Source: Clostridiales bacterium
GTDB lineage: Bacteria > Bacillota_A > Clostridia > Christensenellales > Aristaeellaceae
NCBI GenBank assembly: GCA_024684665.1
Contig: JAIKWN010000229.1
Coordinates: forward strand, 1 to 10,823
Length of the DNA: 10,823 nucleotides
Direction: 5' to 3'
Shown here: positions 1 through 7,414 of the stretch, in pieces
Position numbering within the stretch: position 1 is the stretch's first letter
Layout of the letters: each line of letters opens with the position of its first letter
Position numbers and translations under genes: made by a program
The notes under the pieces: model-generated
Seen by the model: only the letters and a program-made list of their open reading frames with translations
What the model was told of the DNA's origin: nothing
The model's database searches: none

Positions 1-154
1 GGGGTGCAAAACCACCTGCACCTTGTCCACATTAATTGGACTGAATGCGGTTTTGGCTGTGTAAGGCAACCAAATACTGAATTCAGCCCGTACAGTGGCA
101 AGACAATCTGAGAAATCCTTGGAAGCCTGCGACTTTAGTCGTAGGAGGCTTCAC
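1..154 (+). mobile_element. Probable right end of an IS200/IS605-type element (partial)
   Basis: A hairpin at 122-152 pairs GAAGCCT (122-128) with AGGCTTC (146-152) and GCGACT (129-134) with AGTCGT (137-142), with a 3-base bulge at 143-145, and is followed directly by TTCAC. A GACTTTAGTC-centred hairpin a short way after a transposase gene is characteristic of the right end of many IS200/IS605 elements in Firmicutes, where it is also the 3' scaffold of the TnpB-associated guide RNA. One frame is open from base 1 to a TGA at 109-111 and could be the tail of a tnpB gene, but 36 codons without a zinc-finger signature do not prove this. The left part of the element lies outside the window. Recognition rests on recall of the family hairpin, not on an alignment. 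Confidence 0.5.
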
Positions 155-246
155 TCTGTCATGAGGCTTGTACCGCGCACGGAAAAGAGCAGAGAATACG
201 TTTTAGAGTAATCCTCTAATAGTCGTAGAGTTCACTGAAAAACAGC

Positions 247-275
247 TGGATAAGAGCAAGGATCGATGGTATACT
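247..275 (+). promoter_or_regulatory. Extended -10 promoter of the HipA-like gene
   Basis: TATACT at 270-275 is preceded by TG at 267-268 (extended -10) and, 17 bases further up, by TGGATA at 247-252, a 4/6 match to the -35 consensus. It sits 28 bases before the start codon of the HipA-like gene. A near-perfect ribosome binding site (GGGAGGTGA, about 291-299) follows. This implies the gene has its own promoter rather than being read from the upstream element. Confidence 0.55.
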
Positions 276-303
276 GAACACGATTCAGAGGGGAGGTGAG
301 TTT

Positions 304-1323
304 ATGCCGCGGTTTATTCTCTACAACGATGATGTCCAGATTGCTCAGTTTATGGTACACAATTCCGTTATTACAGATTTTTTCCCACAAAAGCTTGAAT
401 TACTGCCGATGCAGATCCGTCATGCGACAGCAGACGGCTTTTCTTCATGGCTTCGTGAACGGGCAGTAGACCTGAATAGCGTTAAGCATCGCAGTTTGAT
501 GAATGAGTTGATCGGAAGCCGCGACAAAACAACAATTGCTCTCCGTACGCATATGTTCAGCATATCTGATACGTTTACTTGCTTTAAAGAAGGCGAGTTT
601 GTTCCGCGAATGCAACTCTGCCGGCCGGAAGATCAGAATATGGTCAGTGATTATATTCTGGTTTCCAGTGATACAAGTCTTTGCAATCTTCGTGTGGCAA
701 CTCCGAATGCGTCCACGGATGGAAGTTATACCAAGACCTGGAAATATGAGAATGGGGAATGGTGGTTGTACAAAATACAGCCTTCCGCAGCAACTGAGAT
801 TGAAGTGGAAATCAGCCGTGTACTGCGGGCCATCGGATGGGATGCGGCAGAGTATCGTTTTGTGGGAAGATTCCGTAAGCGTGTGAAAGTGCGCAATTTC
901 CTGGAATCGCATGAGTTTTTCGAGCCATACGATTCATTTCGCTTTTTCTTTAATGATCCCAGCGATGATGATGATGTAATCTATAAGAATATTGCTTCTA
1001 TGGGGCCTGAGTATGAGAAAGCATGGAAACGGATTCTGCTGGCTGATGCGGTCTTCCTCAATACGGATCGGCATATGCGCAATTATGGTGTTATCCGTTC
1101 TTCGGTTACAGGAGAAGTGCTGCGCATTGCTCCGAACTTCGATAACAATCAGGCTTATCTTGCCAATCCCAGCGGAAAATACTCAGAAGGCATGCTCAAG
1201 CTGTACATGAAACGAGCAGATCGTCAGGATTGGGATAATCTCAAGACTCTGAACTGTGTACTGAAAGAGTATCCGTATTTGAAGGACGCATATGAAGCCA
1301 GTCTAAAATATCTGAAACAGTAG
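304..1323 (+). CDS. HipA-like kinase-domain protein
   Basis: The 339-residue product carries the hallmarks of the HipA/PI3-kinase-like fold in its C-terminal half. These are a candidate ATP-binding lysine in WWLYKIQ (about 153-159), the catalytic loop LNTDRHMRN (252-260, catalytic D255 and N260), and the metal-binding IAPNFDNN (275-282, D280). HipA-family proteins are serine/threonine kinases, some being toxins paired with the HipB antitoxin. The N-terminal 150 residues do not match the HipA N-subdomain I would expect, so this belongs to the shorter HipA-like group often found in Firmicutes mobile regions. The start is fixed by an excellent Shine-Dalgarno ending 4 bases upstream. No HipB or other small partner gene is next to it, so toxin function is not implied. 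Base composition is lower in GC than the downstream catabolic genes, and it sits between transposon and phage debris, suggesting acquisition by transfer. Confidence 0.75.
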   Translation: MPRFILYNDDVQIAQFMVHNSVITDFFPQKLELLPMQIRHATADGFSSWLRERAVDLNSVKHRSLMNELIGSRDKTTIALRTHMFSISDTFTCFKEGEFVPRMQLCRPEDQNMVSDYILVSSDTSLCNLRVATPNASTDGSYTKTWKYENGEWWLYKIQPSAATEIEVEISRVLRAIGWDAAEYRFVGRFRKRVKVRNFLESHEFFEPYDSFRFFFNDPSDDDDVIYKNIASMGPEYEKAWKRILLADAVFLNTDRHMRNYGVIRSSVTGEVLRIAPNFDNNQAYLANPSGKYSEGMLKLYMKRADRQDWDNLKTLNCVLKEYPYLKDAYEASLKYLKQ

Positions 1324-1329
1324 TACTGC

Positions 1330-1501
1330 TCAGAATCCTTCGCCGGTTTTCTTATCATGGCATTCCTTGCACAGCGGCTCCCAGTGGATTTGGCCCCAGA
1401 ACAGCCGCTGACTGCCCCGGTGGAAATGAAATGATCACTACTGTCGCCGGGACGATCTTTCCCTCTGCCTGGCAGAAAGCTTGCTCCTGCAGCGGATCCC
1501 A
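1330..1501 (-). pseudogene. Remnant of phage-type HNH endonuclease
   Basis: Read on the minus strand, three frames together give the typical C-terminal half of a small phage HNH nuclease. CQAEGKIVPATVV is in one frame, DHFIS in the next, and HRGSQRLFW followed by HWEPLCKECHDKKTGEGF and a TGA stop (1330-1332) in the third. The expected continuous text would be VVDH..(S)HRG..LFW....PLC..CHD, the HNH core with its zinc-knuckle cysteines. Two single-base losses explain the breaks: one between GTAGT and GATCAT, and one before CACCGGGG. Upstream of 1501 the frame continues to about 1603 but the text (VCLEHG onward) is not recognisable. In phages this gene usually sits beside the terminase genes, so the fragment marks an old prophage. 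It is convergent with the HipA-like gene, 6 bases past its stop. Confidence 0.75.
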
Positions 1502-1878
1502 AAGAAATTGGAGTGGGAGGCGACTGCCGAGTAATTCTCGATAGTTCGTCAGAAAAGCAACCGTCAGGCCTCTTGACAGGAGACCATGTTCAAGACAAAC
1601 CATAGCTGACTTGTTTAAACCGGTGTATTATTGGGTGAAGGTATCACATGGAATTGCAAATGAAGTCGGCACATACTCGAGCCTGCAGGCCATACATCGC
1701 CCCATCTGTTTGAGGACATCTATGTAAAACACTGCTCCCGCTCCCGGCTGAAGGTGGAATTTATGATCGCTTTTCAAGTGGAATGAAGGCCAGGCGAAAA
1801 CAGAAAAAATGGCGCGGGTTGCTTTTTGGGTTGCCTTTTGGGCAAGGGCTGGAACTTCTGGAAACAAAAAAGAAAAAG
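1502..1878. other. Gene-free stretch, no recognisable gene
   Basis: About 380 bases between the HNH remnant and the tRNA terminator. No reading frame on either strand shows a recognisable family or a convincing ribosome binding site. A plus-strand frame from about 1662 to 1787 (containing FEDIYVKHC and ending KVEFMIAFQVE) looks protein-like and could be the tail of a decayed gene, but I cannot identify it. The 12-bp tandem repeat is listed separately. Confidence 0.4.
1816..1842 (+). repeat. Tandem 12-bp repeat, two copies
   Basis: GGGTTGCTTTTT (1816-1827) is followed immediately by GGGTTGCCTTTT (1828-1839) and a partial third GGG (1840-1842). The two copies differ at one base. It lies in non-coding sequence just beyond the tRNA terminator and may be simple replication slippage. 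Confidence 0.7.
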
Positions 1879-1915
1879 AAAAACCCCGCTATTTTCTAAC
1901 AATAGCAGGGTTTTT
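1871..1915 (-). terminator. Rho-independent terminator of tRNA-Thr
   Basis: A 15-bp stem pairs 1879-1893 with 1901-1915 around a 7-base loop. On the minus-strand RNA the only imperfection is a G-U pair, while on the plus strand the same position is a C-A mismatch, so the hairpin is built for minus-strand transcripts. It is followed on that strand by runs of U interrupted by single C bases (down to about 1866). It begins 5 bases after the CCA end of the tRNA. Confidence 0.88.
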
Positions 1916-1919
1916 CGTA

Positions 1920-1995
<76 letters not shown>

Positions 1996-2005
1996 GACAA
2001 GCGAG

Positions 2006-2034
2006 AGTATAGCAGAATTCCGGAAAGAATGCAA
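2006..2034 (-). promoter_or_regulatory. Promoter of tRNA-Thr
   Basis: On the minus strand TTGCAT (complement of 2029-2034) and TATACT (complement of 2006-2011) are separated by exactly 17 bases. The -10 ends 10 bases before the mature tRNA 5' end, leaving a very short leader. Confidence 0.85.
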
Positions 2035-2111
2035 GCTTTTTTTTCGCGTATTCAAGCACTAAAAAAGCTAATAATATAAGCATTTTTCTGCTTTTCACGA
2101 AAAACCGCCAG

Positions 2112-2191
2112 GGATATTCGGGACCCGACCGGAGGAGGACAAACCGTTATTTTACGGTCTGTTCCTCCCTCCAGAACAGGGTCTCGTATCC
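2112..2191. other. 80-nt long imperfect inverted repeat
   Basis: The ends GGATA (2112-2116) and TATCC (2187-2191) pair, followed inward by CGGGACCC (2119-2126) with GGGTCTCG (2179-2186). A long purine/pyrimidine arm (GGAGGAGGACA at 2131-2141 against TGTTCCTCCCTCC at 2160-2172, with two bulges) then leads to ACCGT/ACGGT (2143-2147 with 2154-2158) around a TATTTT loop. It lies about 145 bases past the dctM stop on the minus strand. There is no clean U-tract, so it is not a standard terminator; the nearest T run on that strand is TTTTT about 15 bases beyond it. It could be an mRNA 3'-end stabiliser, a small RNA or a short mobile repeat. I do not recognise a known RNA family. Confidence 0.65.
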
Positions 2192-2335
2192 GTTTTGGGG
2201 AATCCGTGTCGCAATAATTCCGCAGAGAGGTGGCATTTTCCCTAACTATTAATCCTTTACCTACGCCATATAAACCCTATCGTCATTCTAAGGAAATCAT
2301 TGGAGCACAAGGCCACAGCTTCCAGACGACGGAAA

Positions 2336-3628
2336 TCACGCTCCGAAAATCAGCCGCACCAGGAAGGTCGAGTAGAACGGGACAAAGGTCAGGAACATAA
2401 GATCCAAAGCACAGAGGAGGTAGAAAGGAACCGCCTCCTTGATAAACTCCTTCGTTCCGCATTTCGTTACGGAGCAGACGACGAACATCAGCGTGCCCAT
2501 CGGAGGTGTGAAAGCGCCGATCATGTTCGCGAATATGAACATCACGGCAAAATGGATCGGGTCGATCCCGTAAGCCGCAGCCACCGGCGCGAACAGGGGC
2601 ACCAGGATGATCATGGACGCATTGCCCTCAATGAACATCCCCACGATGATGAGGAAGATGTCGACCGCCACGAGGAAGGCCCACTTGTTGTGGATATGCG
2701 CTACCATCCAGGCGGTCAGCCTCTGGGGAAGCTGCTCCTTCGTGAGGACCCAGGAGAATGTGCTCGCGGCGGCGACGATCAAAAGGATCGAGGACGTCGT
2801 TGCCAGCGTCTCCTGCACGGCCTTCAGGAAGTCCTTCCAGGAAAGCTCCCTGTAGAGGATACCAAGCAGCAGCGCATACATGATCGCGACTGAGCCGGCT
2901 TCCGTTGCCGTAAAGATGCCGATGCGGATACCGCCAATGATGATGATCGGCAGCATGAGCGGAAGGAATGCAGGCCGCAGGGATCCGAAGAACATCTGGC
3001 TGGTCATCTTTTCCCTGCGGATGGAGCCGTAGCCGCGTTTCTTTGAAATTCGCGATACGAGCAGCATCATCGAAGCGCAAAGCAGGACCCCCGGGCCCAC
3101 GCCCGCGACGAAGAGCTTTCCGATGGAGATGTTCGCGATGCAGCCGTAGAGAATCAGGCAGATTCCCGGCGGAATAAGGGGCGTGATCATCGAGGAGGCC
3201 GCCGTGACCACCGCGGAGAACGGAAGCGAGAAGCCGCCGCGCACCATCTCCGGTACGAGCATTTTCGCTTCCATTGCGGCGTCTGCCAGGGCAGAGCCGG
3301 AAAGGCCGCCCATCAGGGTGGACAGCAGCACGTTCACCTGCGCGAGGCCACCATGCATCCGGCCTGTAACGACCTTGCAGAAGTTCATGATCCGGCGGGT
3401 CACGCCGGTGTAGTTCATGAGTGCGCCAGCCGCAACGAAGAAGGGGATCGCAAGGAGCGAGATGCCCTCCGTACCGGTGATCGCCTGCTGCGCAAAGACC
3501 ATGAAATTCGTCTTCGGCGTCAGGATAAAATACGCGGCGGACGCGCCAAACACAGCGATGAAAACCGGAACTTTCATAAAGAGGAAGACGAGGAGGAGAA
3601 TGACCATGATGATGACTGCGGCGTTCAT
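2336..3628 (-). CDS. dctM: TRAP transporter large permease subunit (DctM family)
   Basis: The 430-residue, very hydrophobic protein has about a dozen membrane segments and matches the DctM family in length. Visible signatures are the SGSALAD motif (110-116) and the PPGICLI segment (153-159) after a small-residue-rich helix, both standard for the ion-coupled translocation subunit. It works with DctQ and the substrate-binding DctP to import an organic acid driven by a sodium or proton gradient. Its ATG overlaps the dctQ stop by four bases (ATGA), with an AGGAGG site 7 bases upstream, indicating translational coupling. It is the last gene of the five-gene operon. No clear terminator follows immediately. 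Confidence 0.95.
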   Translation of the reverse strand: MNAAVIIMVILLLVFLFMKVPVFIAVFGASAAYFILTPKTNFMVFAQQAITGTEGISLLAIPFFVAAGALMNYTGVTRRIMNFCKVVTGRMHGGLAQVNVLLSTLMGGLSGSALADAAMEAKMLVPEMVRGGFSLPFSAVVTAASSMITPLIPPGICLILYGCIANISIGKLFVAGVGPGVLLCASMMLLVSRISKKRGYGSIRREKMTSQMFFGSLRPAFLPLMLPIIIIGGIRIGIFTATEAGSVAIMYALLLGILYRELSWKDFLKAVQETLATTSSILLIVAAASTFSWVLTKEQLPQRLTAWMVAHIHNKWAFLVAVDIFLIIVGMFIEGNASMIILVPLFAPVAAAYGIDPIHFAVMFIFANMIGAFTPPMGTLMFVVCSVTKCGTKEFIKEAVPFYLLCALDLMFLTFVPFYSTFLVRLIFGA

Positions 3629-4143
3629 GCTTCTTCCTCCTTTTCTTTGCTTTTTCCGTCTTTACGCCAGGTGCTGATCTTCTGCGCAAGCATTACCGTA
3701 TAGGAAATGCCCATCAGGACGGCGCTCACGGGGCCGATCCCATAGATATAGGAGTACGGGATCATGAGGATCGGTGTCTTCCGGCCGGTTTTTATAAAGA
3801 GCTGGATGTATTTTATGGAGGACCGGAAGAAATAGATGAGGACGAAGTAGACCACCGCCGCGATGAGGATCTCCACGACGCGCTGCGCCTTTTCCGGAAG
3901 CGAGTCCACAAGGATCTCGATAGCAACGTGTCCGCCCCTGCGGAAGCAGACGCCGGCCATCAGGAAGCTGATCCACACCATTGCGGCCATCTGCATCTCT
4001 TCCAGCCAGTTGAAGGGTTTATTGAAAATATACCGGGCAAAAACCCCAAGGAACGTTGCCAGCACAAGTGCCACCAGCACGACGCCGGCAGCTGCAGCTT
4101 CCGCGTTTCCCAGAATTTTAAGCAGGATGCTTTTCTTTTTCAT
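3625..4143 (-). CDS. dctQ: TRAP transporter small permease subunit (DctQ family)
   Basis: The 172-residue protein has four hydrophobic segments (about 15-40, 50-67, 88-106, 128-152). The family signature RYIFNKPFNWLEE is at 37-49, and a GGHVAIE motif (70-76) lies between helices 2 and 3. The tail is charged (KSKEKEEEA). The start chosen is the ATG whose complement is 4141-4143, preceded by GAGGTG at proper distance. An in-frame ATG 22 codons earlier has no ribosome site and would run through the GC hairpin. DctQ partners DctM in the membrane. The stop overlaps the dctM start by four bases. Confidence 0.94.
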   Translation of the reverse strand: MKKKSILLKILGNAEAAAAGVVLVALVLATFLGVFARYIFNKPFNWLEEMQMAAMVWISFLMAGVCFRRGGHVAIEILVDSLPEKAQRVVEILIAAVVYFVLIYFFRSSIKYIQLFIKTGRKTPILMIPYSYIYGIGPVSAVLMGISYTVMLAQKISTWRKDGKSKEKEEEA

Positions 4144-4177
4144 ACGAATCACCTCGGAGGCGGCCGGAGCCGAAAAT

Positions 4178-4203
4178 CCCGCCGCCGCGCGGGCGGCGGC
4201 GGG
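4178..4203 (-). promoter_or_regulatory. GC-rich intercistronic hairpin between dctP and dctQ
   Basis: A perfect 11-bp stem of only G and C (4178-4188 with 4193-4203) with a 4-base loop starts 17 bases after the dctP stop and is followed on the minus strand by ATTTTC. Such hairpins often protect the upstream message or partly terminate transcription, so that the binding protein is made in excess over the permease. The T-run is too short for an efficient terminator. Confidence 0.75.
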
Positions 4204-4220
4204 AAACAAGAGATCGGGAA

Positions 4221-5219
4221 TTACTCCGTCTTCATGGCAGCTTTCACAGTGTCATAGAGGCCCGGCGTCCAGCCAAACTCGTCACCCAGGTCATAGAAGC
4301 TGATCGCGGCTTCCTGCCAGGCGGCCATCTGCTCAGGCGTGAGGTCGGTGATTTCCACGCCGGCGTCGATCATCTTCTGCTTGTAGCCGTCGATCGCGGC
4401 TTCCTGTACCTCGTTGTTGAAGAGGCCAGCCTCATTGCCGGTCTTGATGAGGAGCGCCTGCTGCTCTTCGGTCAGGCTGTTGAACCAGTCGCTGCCCGCG
4501 CACCAGGTGGTGAAGTTCTTGATGTGGCCGGTCATGAGGATGTACTTGTTGACCTCCTGGAAGCTCTGCCCCCAGAGGGTGGACAGCGGGTTCTCAACGC
4601 CGTCGATGGTACCGGTCTGCAGTGCCTGATAGACGTCGCCCAGCGCCATGCCGATCGCGGTCGCGCCCAGTGCGTTGAAGCCCTCGAGATAGATCTTGGA
4701 GTTCGCGAGGCGGATCTTCATGCCCTTCACGTCTTCCGGCATAAGGACCTTGGTCTTGGTCATAAGCTCACGCTCGCCGTAAACCCAGTTGGAAGTGATG
4801 ACATAGATGCCCTTCTCTTCCAGCTTCTTATGCTGCTCCGCATACCAATCGGATTCCTGCAGTTTCCAGACCTCATCCCAGGTGCCGAAGAAGAACGGCC
4901 CGTAGAGGATGCCCAGATCCGGTACGCCGTAGTCGGCATAGAAAGCGCCGTCGGCGATGGTGATGATGTTCTCGCCCATGACCATCTGGTCGATCAGCTC
5001 GTTCTTGGAGCCAAGGGCGCTGTTCGGGAAGAGATTCATGTGCATCGTTCCGCCGGACTGCTCCTCGAGCAGCTCCGCCCACTTGGTGACGCCCTGTCCG
5101 ACCGGCTCTTCCAGCGTGTTTTCAAAGCCGATGTTGATTTCAACGACGTCGTCAGCGAGGGCCAGACCAAAGCTCAGCGCGAGAACCAGGGTCAGGGCCA
5201 GGGTCAGCAGTTTCTTCAT
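4221..5219 (-). CDS. dctP: TRAP transporter substrate-binding protein (DctP family)
   Basis: The 332-residue protein has a signal peptide at 1-22 (MKK, hydrophobic core, ALA just before DD), then the DctP fold. Family features include a conserved arginine in KGMKIRL (R170), which normally forms a salt bridge to the carboxylate of the ligand, a second candidate R150 in YGERELM, and the QTGTIDGVENP stretch (201-211). It captures an organic acid, here probably a sugar acid, and delivers it to DctQM. No cysteine is present at the signal cleavage site, so it is not a typical lipoprotein. The start is the ATG at complement 5217-5219, with AAAGGATGG upstream; an earlier in-frame ATG would place a charged extension before the signal peptide. 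It lies 61 bases after the dehydrogenase gene. Confidence 0.94.
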   Translation of the reverse strand: MKKLLTLALTLVLALSFGLALADDVVEINIGFENTLEEPVGQGVTKWAELLEEQSGGTMHMNLFPNSALGSKNELIDQMVMGENIITIADGAFYADYGVPDLGILYGPFFFGTWDEVWKLQESDWYAEQHKKLEEKGIYVITSNWVYGERELMTKTKVLMPEDVKGMKIRLANSKIYLEGFNALGATAIGMALGDVYQALQTGTIDGVENPLSTLWGQSFQEVNKYILMTGHIKNFTTWCAGSDWFNSLTEEQQALLIKTGNEAGLFNNEVQEAAIDGYKQKMIDAGVEITDLTPEQMAAWQEAAISFYDLGDEFGWTPGLYDTVKAAMKTE

Positions 5220-5280
5220 GAGAATACCATCCTTTCTTCGTCGGTTGGGTCGGGTAGGAACAAAAGGTAAACCTGACGGG

Positions 5281-6294
5281 TTAAAACGCAAGTTCCATTT
5301 TTATATAGGAACCCGCGTGCGCGTCCAGATCCCGGAAAGCCTCGGGGGCTTCCGACATGGGGTAGGTCTTCGAAATCAGCTTTGAAAGCTCCGCTTTTCC
5401 GCTTCGTACATACTCCATGGTCTTCATGAAGTCGGCTTTCGTGGCGGCGCGGGAGCCCATGGCGGTGAGCTCCTTTTTCTGGAGCAGCAGGAAGGGGAAG
5501 TCCGCGTTCTTCGCACTGACACCAATCTGGATGAGGCGTCCGCGGCTGGCCGCGAGACGGCAGCAGTCTACAAAGGATTCGGGCACACCGGCGGCCTCCA
5601 CCGTCACATCGAACCCGTCGCCCTCTGTGATGCGCATGCCTGCTTCCTCAAGCGCTGCCGGACCTTCGTTCAGGATCACGCCGTCCACCGGGAAGTTCCC
5701 GGCGATGAAATCGAGCTTTTCCTTCGCAATGTCGCAGAGCCAGACCTTCGCGCCCTGCAGATGCGCGGTAAGTGCTGCGAGGATACCGATCGCTCCCCCG
5801 CCCATGACGAGGACCCGCTCCCCCGCCCGGATCTCCGCGCGGGAAACACCGTGGTGGCTGATGCAGAAGGGCTCCACCAGCGCGAGTTCCCGGGGTTCGA
5901 TCCCTGTACCGTCGTAGACGCGCTCCGTCGGGACCGCAACGTAATCCGCGAAGGCTCCCTCGCGCTGCACGCCCATAGTCTGGTTGTTTATACAGCAGTG
6001 CACGAAGCCGCGGCGGCAGGAATAGCATTTCCCGCAGTTGAAATAGGGGTTTGCAGTCACCAGCTGTCCGGGATGCAGGTCCGGGGAGTCAGTCTCCACC
6101 ACCTCAGCCGCAAATTCGTGTCCAATGATATTGGGATACTTCATGTAGGCGCTTTTCCCGCGGTAGCTTCCGAGATCGCTTCCGCAGATGCCGCCCATGC
6201 GCAGGCGCAATAGCGTTTCGCCTTCCCTGCGCTCGGGACGTGGGAGTTCGCGGATCTCAACCTTGCCGGGCTGCGGCATGCATACAGCGCGCAT
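5281..6294 (-). CDS. Zinc-dependent alcohol/polyol dehydrogenase (MDR family)
   Basis: The 337-residue protein is a medium-chain dehydrogenase. Catalytic zinc ligands are C37 (in GGICGSD), H59 and E60 (GHE), with E141 nearby. The structural zinc site is complete: C87, C90, C93, C101. The nucleotide-binding loop is GGGAIG (165-170), and D188 at the end of the next strand favours NAD over NADP. Overall it resembles the sorbitol/threonine dehydrogenase and RspB/L-galactonate oxidoreductase group, which often oxidises sugar acids or polyols beside enolase-type dehydratases. The exact substrate cannot be told. It starts one base after the enolase-type gene's stop, with GAGGT inside that gene's end, so the two are translationally coupled. 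Confidence 0.9.
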   Translation of the reverse strand: MRAVCMPQPGKVEIRELPRPERREGETLLRLRMGGICGSDLGSYRGKSAYMKYPNIIGHEFAAEVVETDSPDLHPGQLVTANPYFNCGKCYSCRRGFVHCCINNQTMGVQREGAFADYVAVPTERVYDGTGIEPRELALVEPFCISHHGVSRAEIRAGERVLVMGGGAIGILAALTAHLQGAKVWLCDIAKEKLDFIAGNFPVDGVILNEGPAALEEAGMRITEGDGFDVTVEAAGVPESFVDCCRLAASRGRLIQIGVSAKNADFPFLLLQKKELTAMGSRAATKADFMKTMEYVRSGKAELSKLISKTYPMSEAPEAFRDLDAHAGSYIKMELAF

Positions 6295-6295
6295 T

Positions 6296-7384
6296 TTACT
6301 TTACCTCTTTCAGGGCTTCGGGTTTGAAGCGGAAACCCCAGCCCTCGCCCTCACGCGGATACGCAAAGCCGTTCTCGATTCGCATCGTGTTGTCGATGAT
6401 GCCGTCGATCCAGTCGAAGGATTCCGCGCCGAAGGGTTTCTGGATGGTGCACAGCAGAGGCACGTCATAGTCCTTGTAATAATGGGGAAGGACCGGGATG
6501 TTGTAAGCCTCAGCCAGCGCGGCGGAATCGCGCCAGGCGTCCACGCCGCCAAGGCGGATGAGATCCGGCTGCCAGAGATCCAGCGCGCGCCGGCCGATCA
6601 GTTCGCGCAGCGCCACGGTGGAATACTCGCGTTCGCCCATGGCAAGGGAGACTTTCGTTTTCGAGTGGATGGTGGCATAGCCTTCGAAATCATCGTTACG
6701 CACCGGCTCCTCGAACCAGAAGATGCCGAGATGCTCAACTTCGTGAATCAGGGCTACGGAAGAAGGAACGTCCATGCCCTGGTTCGCGTCCATCATGATC
6801 TTGACACCGCTTCCCAGTTTCTCGCGGCAGAGGTTCAGCCGGCGGATGTCACGTTCCATATCCGGGGAGCCGACTTTGATCTTCACCGCCGTGAAGCCGC
6901 GGGACTTGTAATCCAGCACTTCCTCCAGCAGCTCCTCGTCGGAATAGCTGATCCAGCCGCCGCTGCCGTAGACCGGGATCTTCCGCGCGCTGCCGCCCAG
7001 GACCTTCCAGACGGGCTGGTGCAGCATCCGGGACCAGGCGTCCCAGCAGGCGGTGTTCAGCGCCGCGAGCGTCCAGCGCTGCAGGCCGACGATGCCGAAG
7101 TATTCATGCTCCATCTCCACCTCGCGCTGGATGCGGCGCGTTTCATTCACGCAGTATCCGCGGGGCAGGACGAAAGCGATGAGGTCCTTCATGGCCCCTT
7201 CTATGGCCTTCGGGCTGTAGTGGAAGGAAAGCAGATTGCTCTGCCCGACCGCGCCGCCCTCCGTTTCGACTTCCAGGACGTAGAAGGCGATCTTGGAGAT
7301 GTCGTGGGTGGAGTCGGCGATGGGCTTGGTGATGCTGGAAATGGCGCTGTACACGCGCAGATCCTTAATCCTTGCGGCTTCCAT
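6296..7384 (-). CDS. Enolase-superfamily enzyme, mandelate racemase subgroup
   Basis: The 362-residue protein has an N-terminal capping domain (about 1-130) and a (beta/alpha)7-beta barrel. Metal ligands are D199 (MMDANQG), E225 (FEEP) and E251 (GERE). The two general bases of the mandelate racemase type are present: K168-x-K170 (AVKIKVG) and the D274/H301 dyad (QPDLIRLGG and PHYYKD). The part around 195-255 is notably like mandelate racemase itself. These enzymes abstract a proton alpha to a carboxylate; in TRAP/dehydrogenase operons they are usually sugar-acid dehydratases, but racemase or epimerase activity is possible because both bases are kept. It is the first gene of the operon, with GGAGG 8 bases before the ATG. 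Substrate unknown. Confidence 0.9.
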   Translation of the reverse strand: MEAARIKDLRVYSAISSITKPIADSTHDISKIAFYVLEVETEGGAVGQSNLLSFHYSPKAIEGAMKDLIAFVLPRGYCVNETRRIQREVEMEHEYFGIVGLQRWTLAALNTACWDAWSRMLHQPVWKVLGGSARKIPVYGSGGWISYSDEELLEEVLDYKSRGFTAVKIKVGSPDMERDIRRLNLCREKLGSGVKIMMDANQGMDVPSSVALIHEVEHLGIFWFEEPVRNDDFEGYATIHSKTKVSLAMGEREYSTVALRELIGRRALDLWQPDLIRLGGVDAWRDSAALAEAYNIPVLPHYYKDYDVPLLCTIQKPFGAESFDWIDGIIDNTMRIENGFAYPREGEGWGFRFKPEALKEVK

Positions 7385-7414
7385 ATCATCATCCTCCGAT
7401 TTCTGGCTTGTGGA

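Noticed and set aside
1662..1787. Protein-like plus-strand fragment ending KVEFMIAFQVE, considered as a recombinase tail
   Set aside because: The text is too short and lacks any diagnostic motif; only listed as an unidentified stretch.
1..1919. Duplicate of the tRNA-Thr 3' end as an att site
   Set aside because: No copy of the T-arm/acceptor sequence was seen in the part left of the tRNA; a partner site could lie outside the window.
2112..2191. The long hairpin as a riboswitch or T-box leader
   Set aside because: It is not upstream of a gene on either strand at a suitable distance and shows no conserved T-box or riboswitch core.
2300..2893. Plus-strand open frame opposite dctM
   Set aside because: A His/Arg/Glu/Asp-rich low-complexity product is what the antisense of a membrane protein gives.
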